A stretch of 64,000 bases of DNA, taken from Spirodela intermedia (Eukaryota; Streptophyta; Magnoliopsida; Alismatales; Araceae). The DNA is taken from contig LR746272.1 of assembly GCA_902729315.2 (NCBI GenBank), positions 9,418,327 through 9,482,326 of the forward strand, given 5' to 3'. The notes beneath the pieces are model-generated. The model was not told the origin of the DNA and searched no databases. It saw nothing but the letters and a program-made list of their open reading frames with translations. Below are positions 1 to 12,095 of the stretch, piece after piece (within the stretch, counting starts at the first letter, position 1; the number at the start of each line of letters is the position of its first letter). Made by a program: the position numbers and the translations under genes.

Positions 1-225
1 GGTGGGTATTTTGACCTAGAGGGCTTTTGATTAAAGATTTGGGTAAAACTCTAATAGTCTCCTGATCATAAAGATTCAATTTTTATCAATTAAGATTCGA
101 GCCCTGTTTCCACCATAACAGCGACAATATGATGATTGAAAATAAAAGTCATGGCAATGTTACAGAAGCATTGCACATTTTCTCAACGTTCTAAGACTTC
201 TGAACACGGAAAAGAAAAATGGTAC

Positions 226-3200
226 CTTTGGAGGTCTGGCAACCACAAAAGCACTACCATTTCCCAGCATTTCCATATGAGCTTGTATGATGTGACAAAA
301 GTTCTTAGAGTCTCCGGCATCCTCAAACGCAATGACATGATATTGCTTTGGATCTAGCTCAAGATCTGCAGCCATCTCTAAGGAGTAAAATCCTATTTTT
401 GGGACGTCGTCTTCAACTCTGTAGAGCTCAATGCACTTCAAAGAAATAAAGAAGGAGCATGTTAAAGCAGGAAGAACTCAACAAGAAAAAAAGTCAGACG
501 GGAGTTATCTAGAATCTCTAAATATGCGTAAAATAAATAAATGAAAGTAAAACAAAAATTCCTTACCAGTACGAAGCTAAGATCCAACCACCAAAGATAG
601 TCCTCGTCCTTCTCATCTAAATATTCCTTATACTTGCTGACGACCGCTTGATGCCCAAACGTTTCAATTTCCCTCTTAAGCTTATCCATTTTCCTCTCGA
701 TGAACCTCCGCTTTCTTTTGGGTATTCTAGTCATCAGATCGGCCACATCCTGCACCTCTTTCTCTGTGATCCATTTGTCTAGATCCTTTCCCATATCTCT
801 CATAATTGATTTCACCTCTGGATCTGTTTCTGCATTATAAAGTTCTAGAAACTCCCGGGACCATTTCTTTGTATGCTCCCAGTGCTCTTTGCCCAACTTT
901 TTGCCAGATCTACTAGAACCATCACTACTTTCTATGATTGTCCTGGGACTTACAGATGTTCCATCTGAAGAAATTTTCCTCAGATTATGGACAGGAGAGG
1001 AAGGTGAGAGAGCATCTGATTGGGTTTTATCAGAAATCTGAAGGTCTTCCATATCCTCGCTTGCCATTTTACTCTCCAATGTCTCTTGTTGACCTCTAGC
1101 AAAGTTATTTAGAAACTCAGGATCTTCACTAAGTGGAGGACCTTTCCAACGGGGAACAATTTTCTCTAGAGGATCATGCAAGCTGATACCATCTGGAAAA
1201 AAAAACATAAAAAAGAATTATATCAATTCAAAGAGACATAAACAGAAAGTATGCATTTGTCAAAGACGAATAAATCAATATAAGTATTACCTATACCATA
1301 GTCGATGTTTTCAATCTTGGTGTGGATAAATTCATGCAATGCTAACATCCTATTGTTCTCTCTCTCTACCTTTCTTTCAAGACCCTCAAAGAATGCAACT
1401 TTCTCATCGGGGTCCATCAAATGAAAAGGCTCCCGTCCTGCCAACTCATTGTCACGAACTTTAAACACAATCTCCCTTAGATTTTCGTCATTCATCCATT
1501 CAAACTCTTCATCTTGTAATGCTATTTCACCTATTCCAGCACTAGGCACTTTCTGTTCTTTAGTCTTTTCTCTAGCTGACAAGTAGTTTTCTTGGAAACC
1601 AACTCCAATCTTCTCAAAGATAGGATCAAACTGCTCAAAATTCTTTTCAACCCAACTCTTCTCATCTTTTACTTGTACTTCAGTTTGACGATCATTATCC
1701 CGAGATTTCTCAGAAGATTCGGCACAAGAGTCAAGTGGACCGTTAACATCATTACAAACTTTAGGTCTCTCGACTTGTTCTTTGGGATGATGATCTTCAT
1801 CCCTAAAATCACTATGATCAGGTTCATACAGCTCTACAGAATCGTCACTTTCTTTGTGTGCAGCCACCTCCTCTCTCTCAAAGTGGCGTGTAACCGAACT
1901 CTGAAGAGCTCCATCATCTGCATTTTCAGGGGACAAACAATTTGCACTTCCTACGTCACTTTTCTCCACATCCATAGATGAGAAGACATCTACTGCAGTA
2001 ACGCAGGAAGGCTCGTTGATATATTTTGAATCTGCTCTATCTTGGACATGATCAAGAGCCATATGAGAAGAAAAGTCAGGAGAAATGGTTCTGTCCTTGG
2101 CACACTCAGCCAGTTCTACTTCAGCTGATTTGACAGCCTCTATCCTTTCTATAACGGTATTTAGACTCCTATTACTTAAAAACCCTGCTGACTGGCAATT
2201 ATCTTGCGTTTTCAGCCTCGACTGCAGCTTATCTGTTGATGATGAATATTTTTTTTTAAGATATTCTCTAGCTTCACTGATTGACACTAAAACTTTAGGT
2301 TTTATCCCAGTGGCTTTTTTTCCCATTGAAGATGAATGATCTGAACAGGTTTGATCAAACTGTATTTCTTTCTGATCTTGTGGCATGATTAAATCACTGG
2401 ATGGTCTCTTGTGTTCGATCTCCTCATTCCTTGAAGCATCCGCGTCCAGACTCCCAGAACTGTCTTCCATCTTAGAACGCTCAGCAGGAACATCAACAGT
2501 GATTCCATTCATGGAAACTACTGCACCTATTTCAGGATAATCGATGGTCTCATATTGTAGAGGTTCGGAATTTTTTATACTCGATGTTTCACCAGGGATA
2601 TTACCCAGAGACCCCACAGAACTCCCATCCATAGGTCCTGCAATATTAATAGCCTCTGTATCTTCTGTTAATATGTTGCACTTAGAAGTAATACTGCCAT
2701 CTGAGTGATTTTCCATAGGATGGATTTCTAAACTCATATCTGATTGCAATCCAGGCAACTGATGCTCAGTGGAAGGAAGAAAGAAAGGATCACTTTCATC
2801 GTTCCTCTTGCCAACGTGCTGTTTCTCTTCTTGCTCAAGCTCGTGAACCTGCTTTACCATCTCCCTTATTTCATAGACATGATCTTTAAAATTAGCATCA
2901 CTATCGTCAAAATTTACCTGAGAGTTTGAGATCCTGGGTCCCTCTGTAGATGTCTTTGCTTTTATGTTCTTCATCAGTTCATGCTTATCTAATGGAGGTC
3001 TCCGCTCAGATCCCACTGGCAACTCTGGAGTGTTATTAACGACCTCAACACTCCCCTGCTCTATCGTACCCCTTTCCGTCCTTGACTTCAACTTTCTCCT
3101 CAGCATCTCTTTTTCCTCCTTCGTTGTTTCTATTCTCATATTCGTGAACAGAAGCTTCTTCAGAGACCAGGTGACAAAGAAGCTGAAAAAGAAAGGAAGC

Positions 3201-4024
3201 ACAATTCGTGGGGAGATGGCAGTTAGTACTTTCCCACCAGGATTGAGAAAATGAAACCGGTCAACAGAAGAAGATGATTTCACTCCCTCAACCACAGTCT
3301 GGGCTACAGTACTATTCTCGGGGAGCTTATATTCCCCAGATTCAATCTCCTTGGCTATAAGCTTCGCCCGGGAAACCTTTGCATTCACGTCCATATAGTC
3401 TTCTCTCAGTTCTTTTGACAGCAAAGACAGCGTTCCACATTGATTCCTCCTGATGATTTCATCTTCATTCAAAGAAACCCGGATTACGTTTCCATCAGGA
3501 TCTTTGTAAATCGTGAAGATTGGAGCAGATCCTATTCCCCAGATATCTGAGTCTTTCTTGTATTGATCGACCCAAGTTTCCAATTTATTCCATAAAACTG
3601 ACTCGCTACCAAGCTCACGTTTCCCCTGGCTATCCTGATTGTATACGCTTTCTTCGTCGTTCTGTGTTCTGCTGCCATCACGCATTGAATTGGTATCAGA
3701 AGCGCTGGCGTTGACTCCACCAGTTTGCTCATCGGCTTGCCGACTTAATCTAGGTTGGGCATTCTCGGGTTGCAGTTCGGGAGTTATAACATCTAGGATT
3801 TTGCGCACCTGGTCGCTTCTGGTCAGGAGCTTCTCCCTCAAAGTGTTCCGCCGCTTGGGTTGCCGGCCCAGGCGTGAGAAAATCAGCAGCCTGCGGCTCC
3901 TTGGAGCTACCCGCTGGCGGAGGCTAGGGAGCTTCAGAAAGAAAACCGAGACGTCTCCGCTGTTCCTCACCGAGGTTCTCGAAGTCCACCATCCTGAGCC
4001 AGAGTATGGAGCGAAAGACTGCAT
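226..4024 (-). CDS. EMB1703: EMB1703-like chloroplast protein (partial at window edge)
   Basis: Large plastid-targeted protein resembling Arabidopsis EMBRYO DEFECTIVE 1703, which is needed for embryo development; its biochemical role is not established. Three exons chain in frame: 4024-1291, 1192-567 and 435-226, with GT-AG borders and phases 1, 0, 0. Together they encode 1190 codons. The longest open frame begins upstream at a GTG, so I take the first ATG at 4024. It starts a Ser/Arg-rich, transit-peptide-like leader followed by a basic LGRQPKRRNTLREKLL patch near residues 51-67. One hydrophobic segment at about residues 273-290 (LPFFFSFFVTW) is a likely membrane anchor. The middle is acidic and low in complexity. 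The conserved C-terminal part contains WVEKNFEQFDPIFEKIGVGF, the WWLDL region and HIIQAHMEMLGNG. The last visible exon ends at a good donor after ARPPK; the final short exon should lie left of the window. Family identity is from memory of the conserved C-terminal blocks. Confidence 0.88.
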
Positions 4025-4080
4025 AGCGCAGAGAGAATTGTTTCCTCCGAGTCCAAGGACAGGAGAACCATCAAAAACCA

Positions 4081-4088
4081 CCACGTGG
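4081..4088. promoter_or_regulatory. Palindromic G-box CCACGTGG upstream of EMB1703-like ATG
   Basis: A perfect palindrome with the CACGTG core lies 57 bp upstream of the chosen ATG at 4024. G-boxes bind bZIP, bHLH and PIF factors and are common in promoters of light-regulated and plastid-protein genes. It may fall in the promoter or in the 5' UTR, because the transcription start is unknown. Function is inferred from the motif only. Confidence 0.4.
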
Positions 4089-4533
4089 AGTTACCCAAGC
4101 GCGGAGAGGAGGACGGAGGGTCAAATAATGTGCAACCCACGAGGAACCTCGAACCTCCATGGCTGATGCAAAACCCTAACAAAAATCCTCGAGGCCTCGA
4201 GGACGCAAAACCCTATCCAGTGGGTAATCTTTCCAATGTGATCCTGCCATCCGACGGGTATCCGTTAACCAGTTTGGTGATCCCGCGAGTACATTCTTAA
4301 CTGTCCCAACGTTCCAAAATAAGGCGACAACGGGCCGGGCACTAGTGAAGCCCCGGCCCGGAACGCGGAGGCCAAAATGGGTGGGTGGATCCTAACGGGC
4401 TGGACCAAGTAAAATCGGGCCCACTCACCTCTTACAAGACAAACTCTGCCCAAAGTTCAGAGAAAATTCTATAAGGTGGGATCTAATCCGAATATAGTCC
4501 CCGTCCCACCCGGCTCTCCTTGTACACCTATCT

Positions 4534-4603
<70 letters not shown>

Positions 4604-5060
4604 AATGGGTTATGCGCAGGAAGAGACGATGGGTTTTTAATAATTTTGCATTGACCATTTAGGCATTCAGAGGCATATGGTAGTCAAACTTGAGTTGCTA
4701 AACGCTACTGCTCTCAGATCATATTAAATCACACGCATGAAACGCAAATCTTGGAGTATTATGATCGACCAATCTCGGGTTCATCAATGGGAAATATTAA
4801 TGAAGATCTTTGTCCAAATCAGCTCAATCGAAGGTGAATTCATTTTACTATTTTTATGTAAATAAAATGTGTTCAATAAGTCCTGTTCAAAAAATTCTGC
4901 TGTAGAATTGTCAGGGAGTGGTGCTTGAATTATTATTTTCATTAAATTTTTTTTTGCTACACATTAAAAAAAAAAAACCATTTACGAAGACATGCTTCCA
5001 TGAAATATTTCTTTCTGCTACATCTGACCTAATCCACAAGCACATCCCAGCCTTCCTGAA
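4089..5060. other. Intergenic spacer between EMB1703-like and UVSSA-like genes
   Basis: Spacer between the 5' end of the EMB1703-like gene and the stop codon of the UVSSA-like gene; both are on the minus strand. Apart from the AG microsatellite it is AT-rich with poly-A/T runs near 4930-4980. It probably holds the EMB1703 promoter and the UVSSA 3' UTR. No further coding sequence is recognised. Confidence 0.6.
4535..4600. repeat. (AG)33 microsatellite
   Basis: An uninterrupted AG dinucleotide run of about 66 bp in the spacer between the EMB1703-like start and the UVSSA-like stop. No open reading frame crosses it. It is a likely length-polymorphic marker. Confidence 0.95.
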
Positions 5061-8000
5061 CTACCACTGATTTGCAAAAGCTTCTCTGCGGTTAACATCC
5101 TCCGCCTGCGTGATCTGTTTGGCAGCTGAATCCGTTAACCGGGATTTCAAAAGCCGCTGTGCCAGTCTATCTTTAGCAGTCACCTTCTTCCGCAACATGG
5201 AAGACAAACTCGGCTTCTTGGGTTTCAGCAGCGCTTGCTCAGAGCTCATTCCTTCCTCTACGAAAGCTGCTGATGTCAACGAAGTCGAACTGCAAGCAGC
5301 TTCTCTCAACACTGCTTCGTTGTGTTCCCGGACCTTAGCAATCTTCGCCCGCTTCAATGACTTCGATTCTCTGTCTCTTCCCCTCACGTTTCTAATGGCT
5401 TTCTCTGCCAGACGCTTCATCAGCTGATCACCAGAATGTGAAAGCTTTTCTTTGCTTTCATTCATCAGAGGGGCTCCCTCGGTTGGGATTTTCATGGGGT
5501 CGTCTCGGCGATCGTTGTCCACTTGATCTTTTCCATCTTCAGGTTCCTCTAATATGGTATTCCCATTCGGGTCTCGAGGTACGATCGGTCCGTGAAATGG
5601 GCAAACAGTGAGATCCCTCCTCTGGCAAAGGCCTCCATTCTTCAGAGGGGCAAGGCACGGTCGTATTTCAGCGGCTTGTTCTTGGTACAGGGACCAGTGG
5701 GCGCTTAGCTCGGCAATTCTTTCTCCTGGGATGATAGCATCCTGTTCCACTCTGCCCCAGTGGCTCTCCAGTTCTAGGCCCCGATAGTTGACCATGGCAT
5801 CTTGGGTTGAACCCCAGCTCTCCAGGAAAGGTCCCCATTTCAGCACCGGAGCTTCAGCCAAAAGTCTGGACCTCGGCGATTCTGAATCTGTACAACTCTG
5901 GGAAACATTTGGTGATGCATCTTCAGCAGAAGGCACATCATCCGAGTGTCCGAGGTCAACAGGAGTATCGACGGAGGTATCACGGCCCACACAGACCTTG
6001 GTGTCCTGGAGATCAATGGAATTGCTACTGGTTGCCGCAAGAGAGCTAGCATTGACGGGATCATTAGCCTCGATCTTACCCTCCTCCCACATGTCCACTT
6101 CCTCTTCTTCCTGAGCAGTTGAAGGAAGAACACAACCCAATTCCTCACATTTCTTTTTCGCAGATTGAATCATATTACGGACATCAATACACTCTTTCAG
6201 GGCAGAGTCTCTAAATTTGTTATCAGCAAGATCGACTCTGACCAGGACAGAAATCCATTCTTGCACTGATGGCAGATGCTTTGAGAGGAGAAGCTTATAG
6301 AACTCCCTCAGTGCATCGAAAACAGCAGCATTTTCATCATTCTCATGCACCTTCTCTCCTTCTTTCAGGGATTGCTGGCGGATCTGCCGCAGGGTCAGAC
6401 AAGTAAACTCTTCTGGTTCATCTTCTTCGGGGGAAGAGCAAGAGGCAAATTTGCCCTCTTTATTACATACTATTTCTAAGCATTCTCCCAGCTGGTCAAG
6501 CGTAGACTGTATTTCAGCCTTGATGGAGGAAAAATTTTCCTGCAATTTTTCATATTTATTCTGTAAAATCTCCCTTGATCTTATCTCCCTTTCTCTTCTC
6601 TCCTGCTGCAACCGCTCTGCATTTCCCAACCTATTAGGAAGCTGGTACCTCAAGGTGTTTTTTAAGTAATCTAAACTGAGTCTGAGCTGCCTGTAATGAA
6701 CCCCAAATGATCCGTGCCACTTTTCCAATAACTCTAAGCTCTTAGACCGCAAGATGGAAGCAATGTTAGCGGGAGGAGGAAGGGGCATATTTCTCCTGAA
6801 GCCAACACTCAAACTCAAGAATTGATCGAAACTGTTGATGAAGAGGGATCGAAAAAGCTTTGACCGCATGAATAGCTCATCGATTATGAGCACTGCGAGA
6901 TATCGTACCTGCAAGATCTCTCCACAGAAAAACACTATGAGATCTGAATCATAAAAGCATCCTGGGATTGTTAAAGGAGATAAATATTCGGAAGATTTTT
7001 CAGCAAACGATATTTGATGTAGGGCAGAATGTACCGGCAAGTAAGTGGAGTCAGCTTTTCCTATTAATCCAACATAGACAGATGGACCGTATTCTCCTAA
7101 CGATTTTACAATTGGATAAGCTTTTCCATAGATATTCTTCCATCCTGAATTAGATATACACGTTCAAGTCATCCTACCATAGTCAATCGATTTGTCTGTG
7201 CATCAATTACTTTCACAAGGACAACAAGGAGAACCAATTTTCCGTTAGATGTCCAAGAAACTATATAATTCAAATTTAGTCCAGTAAATGGTATTTCACA
7301 AACTAGAATACTTACCGCCACCATTTTTCAAGTAACATGCTTTCCACTTTTCTTCAATGGAACATCATTTTTTCATCACTACTCTGGTTACTGAAGCAAA
7401 AAACGATTAAACTTGATGTTTAAAACTAATTGTCAAGTCCAGTTCCTTCTTTCACCATGACGGCTTAGAATGGCACAGCTTTGATGCATGAATATTATCT
7501 TATTCTTTCATATCGCGGGATAAAAAGAGGTTTTATGCATGAATGTTTTTGTCTTCACCACTCCTAAGTGCATCTATTTTAGGATCCGTTAGATTCATCA
7601 ATTCCCGATGAATAATAGTTGTACAAGTTATCTTTCTCCTGAAATTGTTCAACTCCCCGTATGCACATCCTTGATGAACAGTAAAGTAGCAATGTTCTTC
7701 CCTAACTGGTAATCAACCCATTCCCCCCACAATACTGGAAATGAATACACAATAATTGTGGGATAATCTATCAAAAGGATTCTGGTCAGCTCGCCCAGAT
7801 AATTTGAACTTCATAATGATAAGTAGTAAATGGCCACAAAATTGCAGATGATTCATCACAGATCAGACTTCAGAAATCAACTCGTTTGTTCGTAAGCCGG
7901 GTCGTTTCAGGAAATAAGTTTTCAATTTGAGAAAATTGTCACTTCAATTTGAGAAAAAACTTTTTTTTTTGAAGTTTACAATAAATGAAATTATTGTATT

Positions 8001-8676
8001 AGGAAACACGAATCATCCGACAACTCCAAGTGAGGTCAGCTATACCAGGTGAGAGATGATTTAAATTTGAGGCACCTTTCTTGACCATTATCATTATCAT
8101 CGTTACAGAAACATCCTTATCCATTTGCCCCTTGACGAGACAGAATTTAGGGTAAAAAAAACTGTGGTTGTACAAAAGAATCAATCAAAATCACAAGGAG
8201 AGCGCACTTAGGACTTAATAATACATGAAAATAAATTAAAGTTAAATAACGAGTCTTTTCTAGAAATTGCGGCCAGAAAGACCGAGAAGAAGGAATATAG
8301 GAATAAGCACAATACTAGCAACAACCGATCTGCCTCCAGGAGCCATCAAAATCAATGTTTCAAATTCATGCGTGATAAAAGGAAGGATTTTCTAGAGCGT
8401 AAGCATTAGCATTGGAAATCAACCAATGTAAGCAAGTATAATTTGCAGATAACGCGTGAAAGCTAGGAAAAATGGGCGAAAATCAAGATAAACGGTGACC
8501 TGAGAATGTTCCTTCTTCATCTTGCTCATCAGAGCCTCAACGGCGGCCCGTAGCTCGTCGTCGGAAGATCGGACCGTGGACTTAATCGCCTTCAAGAGCC
8601 GCTGGTCTACTTCCCTGTCCGTCGAGTCGGTGGCCTTCTCGATAAGCCGCACGACGGCACCCCTCCCGGAATCCAT
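5061..8676 (-). CDS. UVSSA: UV-stimulated scaffold protein A homologue (ENTH/VHS-like plus DUF2043)
   Basis: Homologue of UVSSA, the scaffold that in animals joins RNA polymerase II stalled at DNA lesions, stabilises CSB through USP7 and recruits TFIIH in transcription-coupled repair. Two exons: 8676-8500 (59 codons) and 6908-5061, joined phase 0 across an intron of about 1.6 kb (CAG|GTCACC donor, TTGCAG|GTACG acceptor), giving 674 residues. The join makes a continuous VHS-like helical domain: IEKATDSTDREVDQRLLKAI in exon 1, then VRYLAVLIIDELFMRSKLFR in exon 2. The C-terminal part carries the DUF2043 signature: LKWGPFLESWG, then a Cys-Cys-Cys-His zinc site (CLAP..GGLC..CPFHG) followed by IVPRDPNGN. 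A basic Lys/Arg-rich tail follows. The open frame extends upstream to a TTG, so the first ATG at 8676 is used. Arabidopsis At3g61800 is, from memory, the counterpart next to EMB1703. Confidence 0.92.
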
Positions 8677-9711
8677 CCTTCTCCGGGATTCGTCCCCCCT
8701 CCCTCCCAACGCCTCTCCACAGCCCGCCGGAATTTCCGGCGGAAACTATTTGATGACGAAGGACGGTGCGAAGCGTCGTTCAAGGAACTCGTCTTCTTGT
8801 CCTCGAGGGCTCACAATGAAGCCCGACCGAGTCGAGATTTTCGGGCTTGGGCTACACGACAACTGGGCTGGCGTGAGGCCAACTTCTTCCTTTCCGGTTA
8901 ATGGGCCATAACCAGAGCCCCACGTATCGCAGCAGTGAGCCCAAAATAAACTTGGCCCAGAATAGCCCAGCCTGCTGGTGAGGAAATCGATCCTTAATCC
9001 CCATCGTGGCAGCCCATTCATGGAAGTTTGGGCCTTCGCATCGTCTAGGTGGGCCCCAACCCTTTTTCTCTCCGATTTTTTTATATCAAACCTGATGTCA
9101 CTCTTTAATGGGTTTGCGCGAGAAATAAGAAAAATCTACTTGCTAGGTGGAGGTTATTTTTTAAATATATATATTTATTTATTTTAATTATATCACAGAA
9201 TCATTTTATTTTAATAAAAAAATGAGACGTGGGCACATCATCTAGTAACTTTAGAGAGGAGAAAATTAATTATTTTCATAATTTATATATTAATCACCTC
9301 GGTAATAGTTTCCATATGCTAAAGGGATTTCATGATGCATTGCATTGCATAGCATAGTCTACCATCATTTCAAACTTGGTCGTAGAAAATCTATAAAAGA
9401 TAGTTTTTTAAAGCCACGCTTTCGAACATGGTCGGAATTAAGTCCCGATGCAATAAAAATGGAAAAAGGTAGGCATAAACTCCGGCCTACGACGGTTCAG
9501 TCACTGCGCTAGGAGTGGTGCAAGCAATCACATCAGCTCGGTCATGCGGAAGAAGATGGCGCAAGCAATCACACCAGGCGTTTGACGACTTCTGTCGAAC
9601 AGCTGAGGGGCACGAGACTTGCTCGCTTTGAAAGCCTTTTTCTTCGTCTTTACTCTTTCTTCTTCCCCCTCGTCTATCCACGCCATCCCCGTTACTTGTT
9701 TAGGCAGGAGA
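8677..9711. other. Intergenic spacer upstream of UVSSA-like gene
   Basis: Separates the UVSSA-like start from the stop codon of the aspartyl protease gene, which is also on the minus strand. The half next to UVSSA is GC-rich, as expected of promoter and 5' UTR; 9120-9300 is very AT-rich with a TA-rich run. Several short open frames overlap here on both strands, but none resembles a known protein. Confidence 0.55.
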
Positions 9712-11232
9712 TCAGCAGCCACGAGGCGCAAACCCTACGCGAGAGCTGTCGCCGTCGAAAACCACCCGGAATCCTTGCTGCTGGATGTTCCCTATGATGG
9801 AGATCCCGCTGTCCGTTCCGGCGAAGGCGAAGCAGAAAACTCCGTCCGTGTCCACCGGAATCAGATAGTTCTCAGCGGGAAGCGACACGTCGGCAGGGCT
9901 GCCGGCAGGGCCCTGGCCCCTGAAGTGGAACACCACGGTGGGGACCTTCACCTCCGTCTTCCCATTCAGGTCGTAGCAAGTGTCGAACAGCGAGAAACCC
10001 GCCGCCGGCTTCAGCCCCGACGCGCCGGCCTTGAAGGCGTTGCGCAGGGCGGCGTATGCCGGGCGGGCCAGCCTCGTGACCGAAGTCCCCGAGTCGACGA
10101 TCACTCCGCCCTTCCCTGTCGAAGGATCCAGCAGGAGGTCGGAGGCCAGCACGCCGGGGACTCGCGCGCCGCCGACGCTGATCCCGGTGAGCTCCACGTA
10201 GTAGAAGGTGTCCAAGCTGGGATTCACGACCAGCGGCGTGAAGACGGCACCAGATCTGGGCACGGCCGATGGGCCGAAGATTATTGCAGAGGAGGCCCTC
10301 CTTGTCGATGTCGGAGAAGTGCGGTCCACCAGACAGTAGGAGAAACGGCGTCCGAAGCGTTTGCCCACCTGGGAGGGGAAGGAGAGCCTACCACGGCCGA
10401 GCCCGAGCAGGCCGGCGGCGGCGACGAAGAGACCCTGGTTGTCGTGGCCGCACCCGAACGCCACCCGCCCGATGCGCGTGCCGCCTCGGAAGGTGAGAGT
10501 CTCAGTGGAGAACTCACCCGTGGTGATGGAGCCGTCGCCGTAGGAGACCTGGTAGAGGCAAGAACCACGGCGGCTGTCGCAGCCGGCGACGTCAAGGCTG
10601 CGGCAGAGGAGGGTCCCGCAGGGGACGGCGGCGTAAGACCGAGACTTCTTGGGGTCGAAGATGGGGTCGGTCTGGGAGTAGCACTTCCTGCAGGGCGAGC
10701 ACTGGAGCCAAACCACGTCGCTGCCGGTGTCGAGCACCATGTAGGCGTAGATGAGAGGGGTGCCGATCCCAATCCGGGTGAAGTATTCTCCGCTACCATG
10801 GGCGAGCCCGGAGACCACAGAGCTGGCGAAGCTGCCGGCGCCGGCGCGCCGCCGTGTCGCGTTCTGGCCCCCCGTGGCGGGGGATCCGGCGGCCGCCGCG
10901 GCGAGCGCCTCTAGGGTAGAGACCCGATGGGCGTCGCGCTCGAGTCGGAGGAGGAAGAGGCTCTGCGGTGTGGAGTTGGCGGCGTGTAGGATATCCCTGT
11001 GGCGCAGCGGAAGCAGGACGGAGGCGGATCCCTCGCCGGAGAAGGGAAGTGCGTCAGGGAGGGCCCCCGAATCGACCGTCCAAGTGAGGTCATCGTCGTC
11101 CAGGGGGCTCGCCGACGGTTTTGAAAGAGGAGACACCACCAGGGTCTGATACTCGATCAGCCTGCCGAAGCTCGCTTCGGCGAGGAGTAGAGAAGCAGTG
11201 ACGAACAGGAAGAACTTCAAAGGAGGCGTCAT
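9712..11232 (-). CDS. Intronless pepsin-like aspartyl protease (A1B/TAXi type, APF2-like)
   Basis: Complete 506-residue secreted or cell-wall aspartic protease from a single exon, resembling Arabidopsis At3g61820 and At1g01300 (aspartyl protease family protein 2). A hydrophobic signal peptide spans about residues 5-20 (FFLFVTASLLLAEA). A variable propeptide reaches about residue 140. The TAXi_N domain carries the first catalytic motif DTGSD at 168-172, preceded by GSGEYFTRIGIGTP. The Cys-rich insert between C178 and C228, typical of plant A1B proteases, is present, with the flap YGDGS at 231-235. The second catalytic motif DSGTS lies at 380-384 in TAXi_C. Near the C terminus IIGNIQQQGFRVVFD matches the conserved closing block. 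Both catalytic aspartates are intact and there is no plant-specific saposin insert. The ATG at 11232 opens directly on the signal peptide. The GC-rich third positions create long antisense open frames here, which I regard as shadows. Confidence 0.94.
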   Translation of the reverse strand: MTPPLKFFLFVTASLLLAEASFGRLIEYQTLVVSPLSKPSASPLDDDDLTWTVDSGALPDALPFSGEGSASVLLPLRHRDILHAANSTPQSLFLLRLERDAHRVSTLEALAAAAAGSPATGGQNATRRRAGAGSFASSVVSGLAHGSGEYFTRIGIGTPLIYAYMVLDTGSDVVWLQCSPCRKCYSQTDPIFDPKKSRSYAAVPCGTLLCRSLDVAGCDSRRGSCLYQVSYGDGSITTGEFSTETLTFRGGTRIGRVAFGCGHDNQGLFVAAAGLLGLGRGRLSFPSQVGKRFGRRFSYCLVDRTSPTSTRRASSAIIFGPSAVPRSGAVFTPLVVNPSLDTFYYVELTGISVGGARVPGVLASDLLLDPSTGKGGVIVDSGTSVTRLARPAYAALRNAFKAGASGLKPAAGFSLFDTCYDLNGKTEVKVPTVVFHFRGQGPAGSPADVSLPAENYLIPVDTDGVFCFAFAGTDSGISIIGNIQQQGFRVVFDGDSSRVGFAPRGC

Positions 11233-12095
11233 GGAGGGGAGAGGCTACAGCGGTGAGGAGAGCTGTGGATGAGGGCCTAAAGAGCGAGCACAACAAAGGC
11301 CAGTGCCGCCGGCATGTCGGATGAGAAGCTTTGTTTACCTCAAAAATGGTCTCCGGCGTTGGTCCCGACCGCCCACCACTGTCACCTCCACATGCAAAAG
11401 GACGACGTCTGAAGACTTTCAGGCCCGGTGCACATTTGAGGAGAAGACGGCCGATTCTGTATGACAGCATTGAATGCCGCCGAAGCTAGAGCGAGAGAGA
11501 GAGAGAGAGAGACCCGTGAGCTCGTTGGGGAGGAACGGAGAAATAATTTTAAATATTAGACATCTTTTCTTTGAAATAAAAAAATTTGTGGCGGGGTCTC
11601 CAGCCGATCTGAGATCGGAAAAGACGTCCGGACTCGGAGTGGTAACTACCGGCCCGAGGCACGGCCCGGCCCGGTTCGTCAATACCGCCGTAAATTCCTT
11701 CACGCCGACAAGCCGCGTAAATCACGCCGCCATATTAAAGCGCGGGCCCCCGCCGTCAGTTTGCTTGGGGGGGCTCTGTGGGCTCCACGCCTCCGTTTGT
11801 TCTGGGGCGGCGCGCCGTCGCGGTTTTGTCGATGCCGGCGTGCCATGCGCAAGTTAGCGGGAAGAGCAGCCGTTCTCGCAACACGATTTTTTATAATATA
11901 CATTCTGGATAATAGTTGGCGCCAAATCGGGTGGTTGTCTCGGATTCGAATTGGGTATCGGGTCACATCTTGGTGGATCCGCCAGGCACTTTCTCCCTTT
12001 CCGACGGTGTTTTGGGGCGTAGACGGTGGCAGCCGCTGGGCGCCTCAAGCGCGAAATCCGATCGCAGGCCTCTCCCTCCCCTCGTTTTCGTTTCC
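11233..12095. other. Divergent promoter region between protease and plastid-protein genes
   Basis: About 860 bp between two divergent starts (11232 minus, 12096 plus). It contains a short GA run near 11493-11512 and a GC-rich section near 11600-11860. It likely serves as promoter for both genes. No recognised coding sequence; overlapping short open frames on both strands reflect GC content. Confidence 0.5.

Noticed and set aside
1-225. Search for the last EMB1703 exon
   Set aside because: No minus-strand frame here continues the conserved C terminus after the donor at 225; it probably lies outside the window.
4025-4084. Upstream extension of the EMB1703-like frame to 4084
   Set aside because: The codon at 4084 is GTG, not ATG; the first ATG at 4024 opens the transit-peptide-like leader.
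9619-10914. 431-codon plus-strand open frame opposite the aspartyl protease
   Set aside because: Shadow of a GC-rich gene whose minus-strand frame has both catalytic motifs; the plus-strand translation is Gly/Arg/Ala-rich with no domain.
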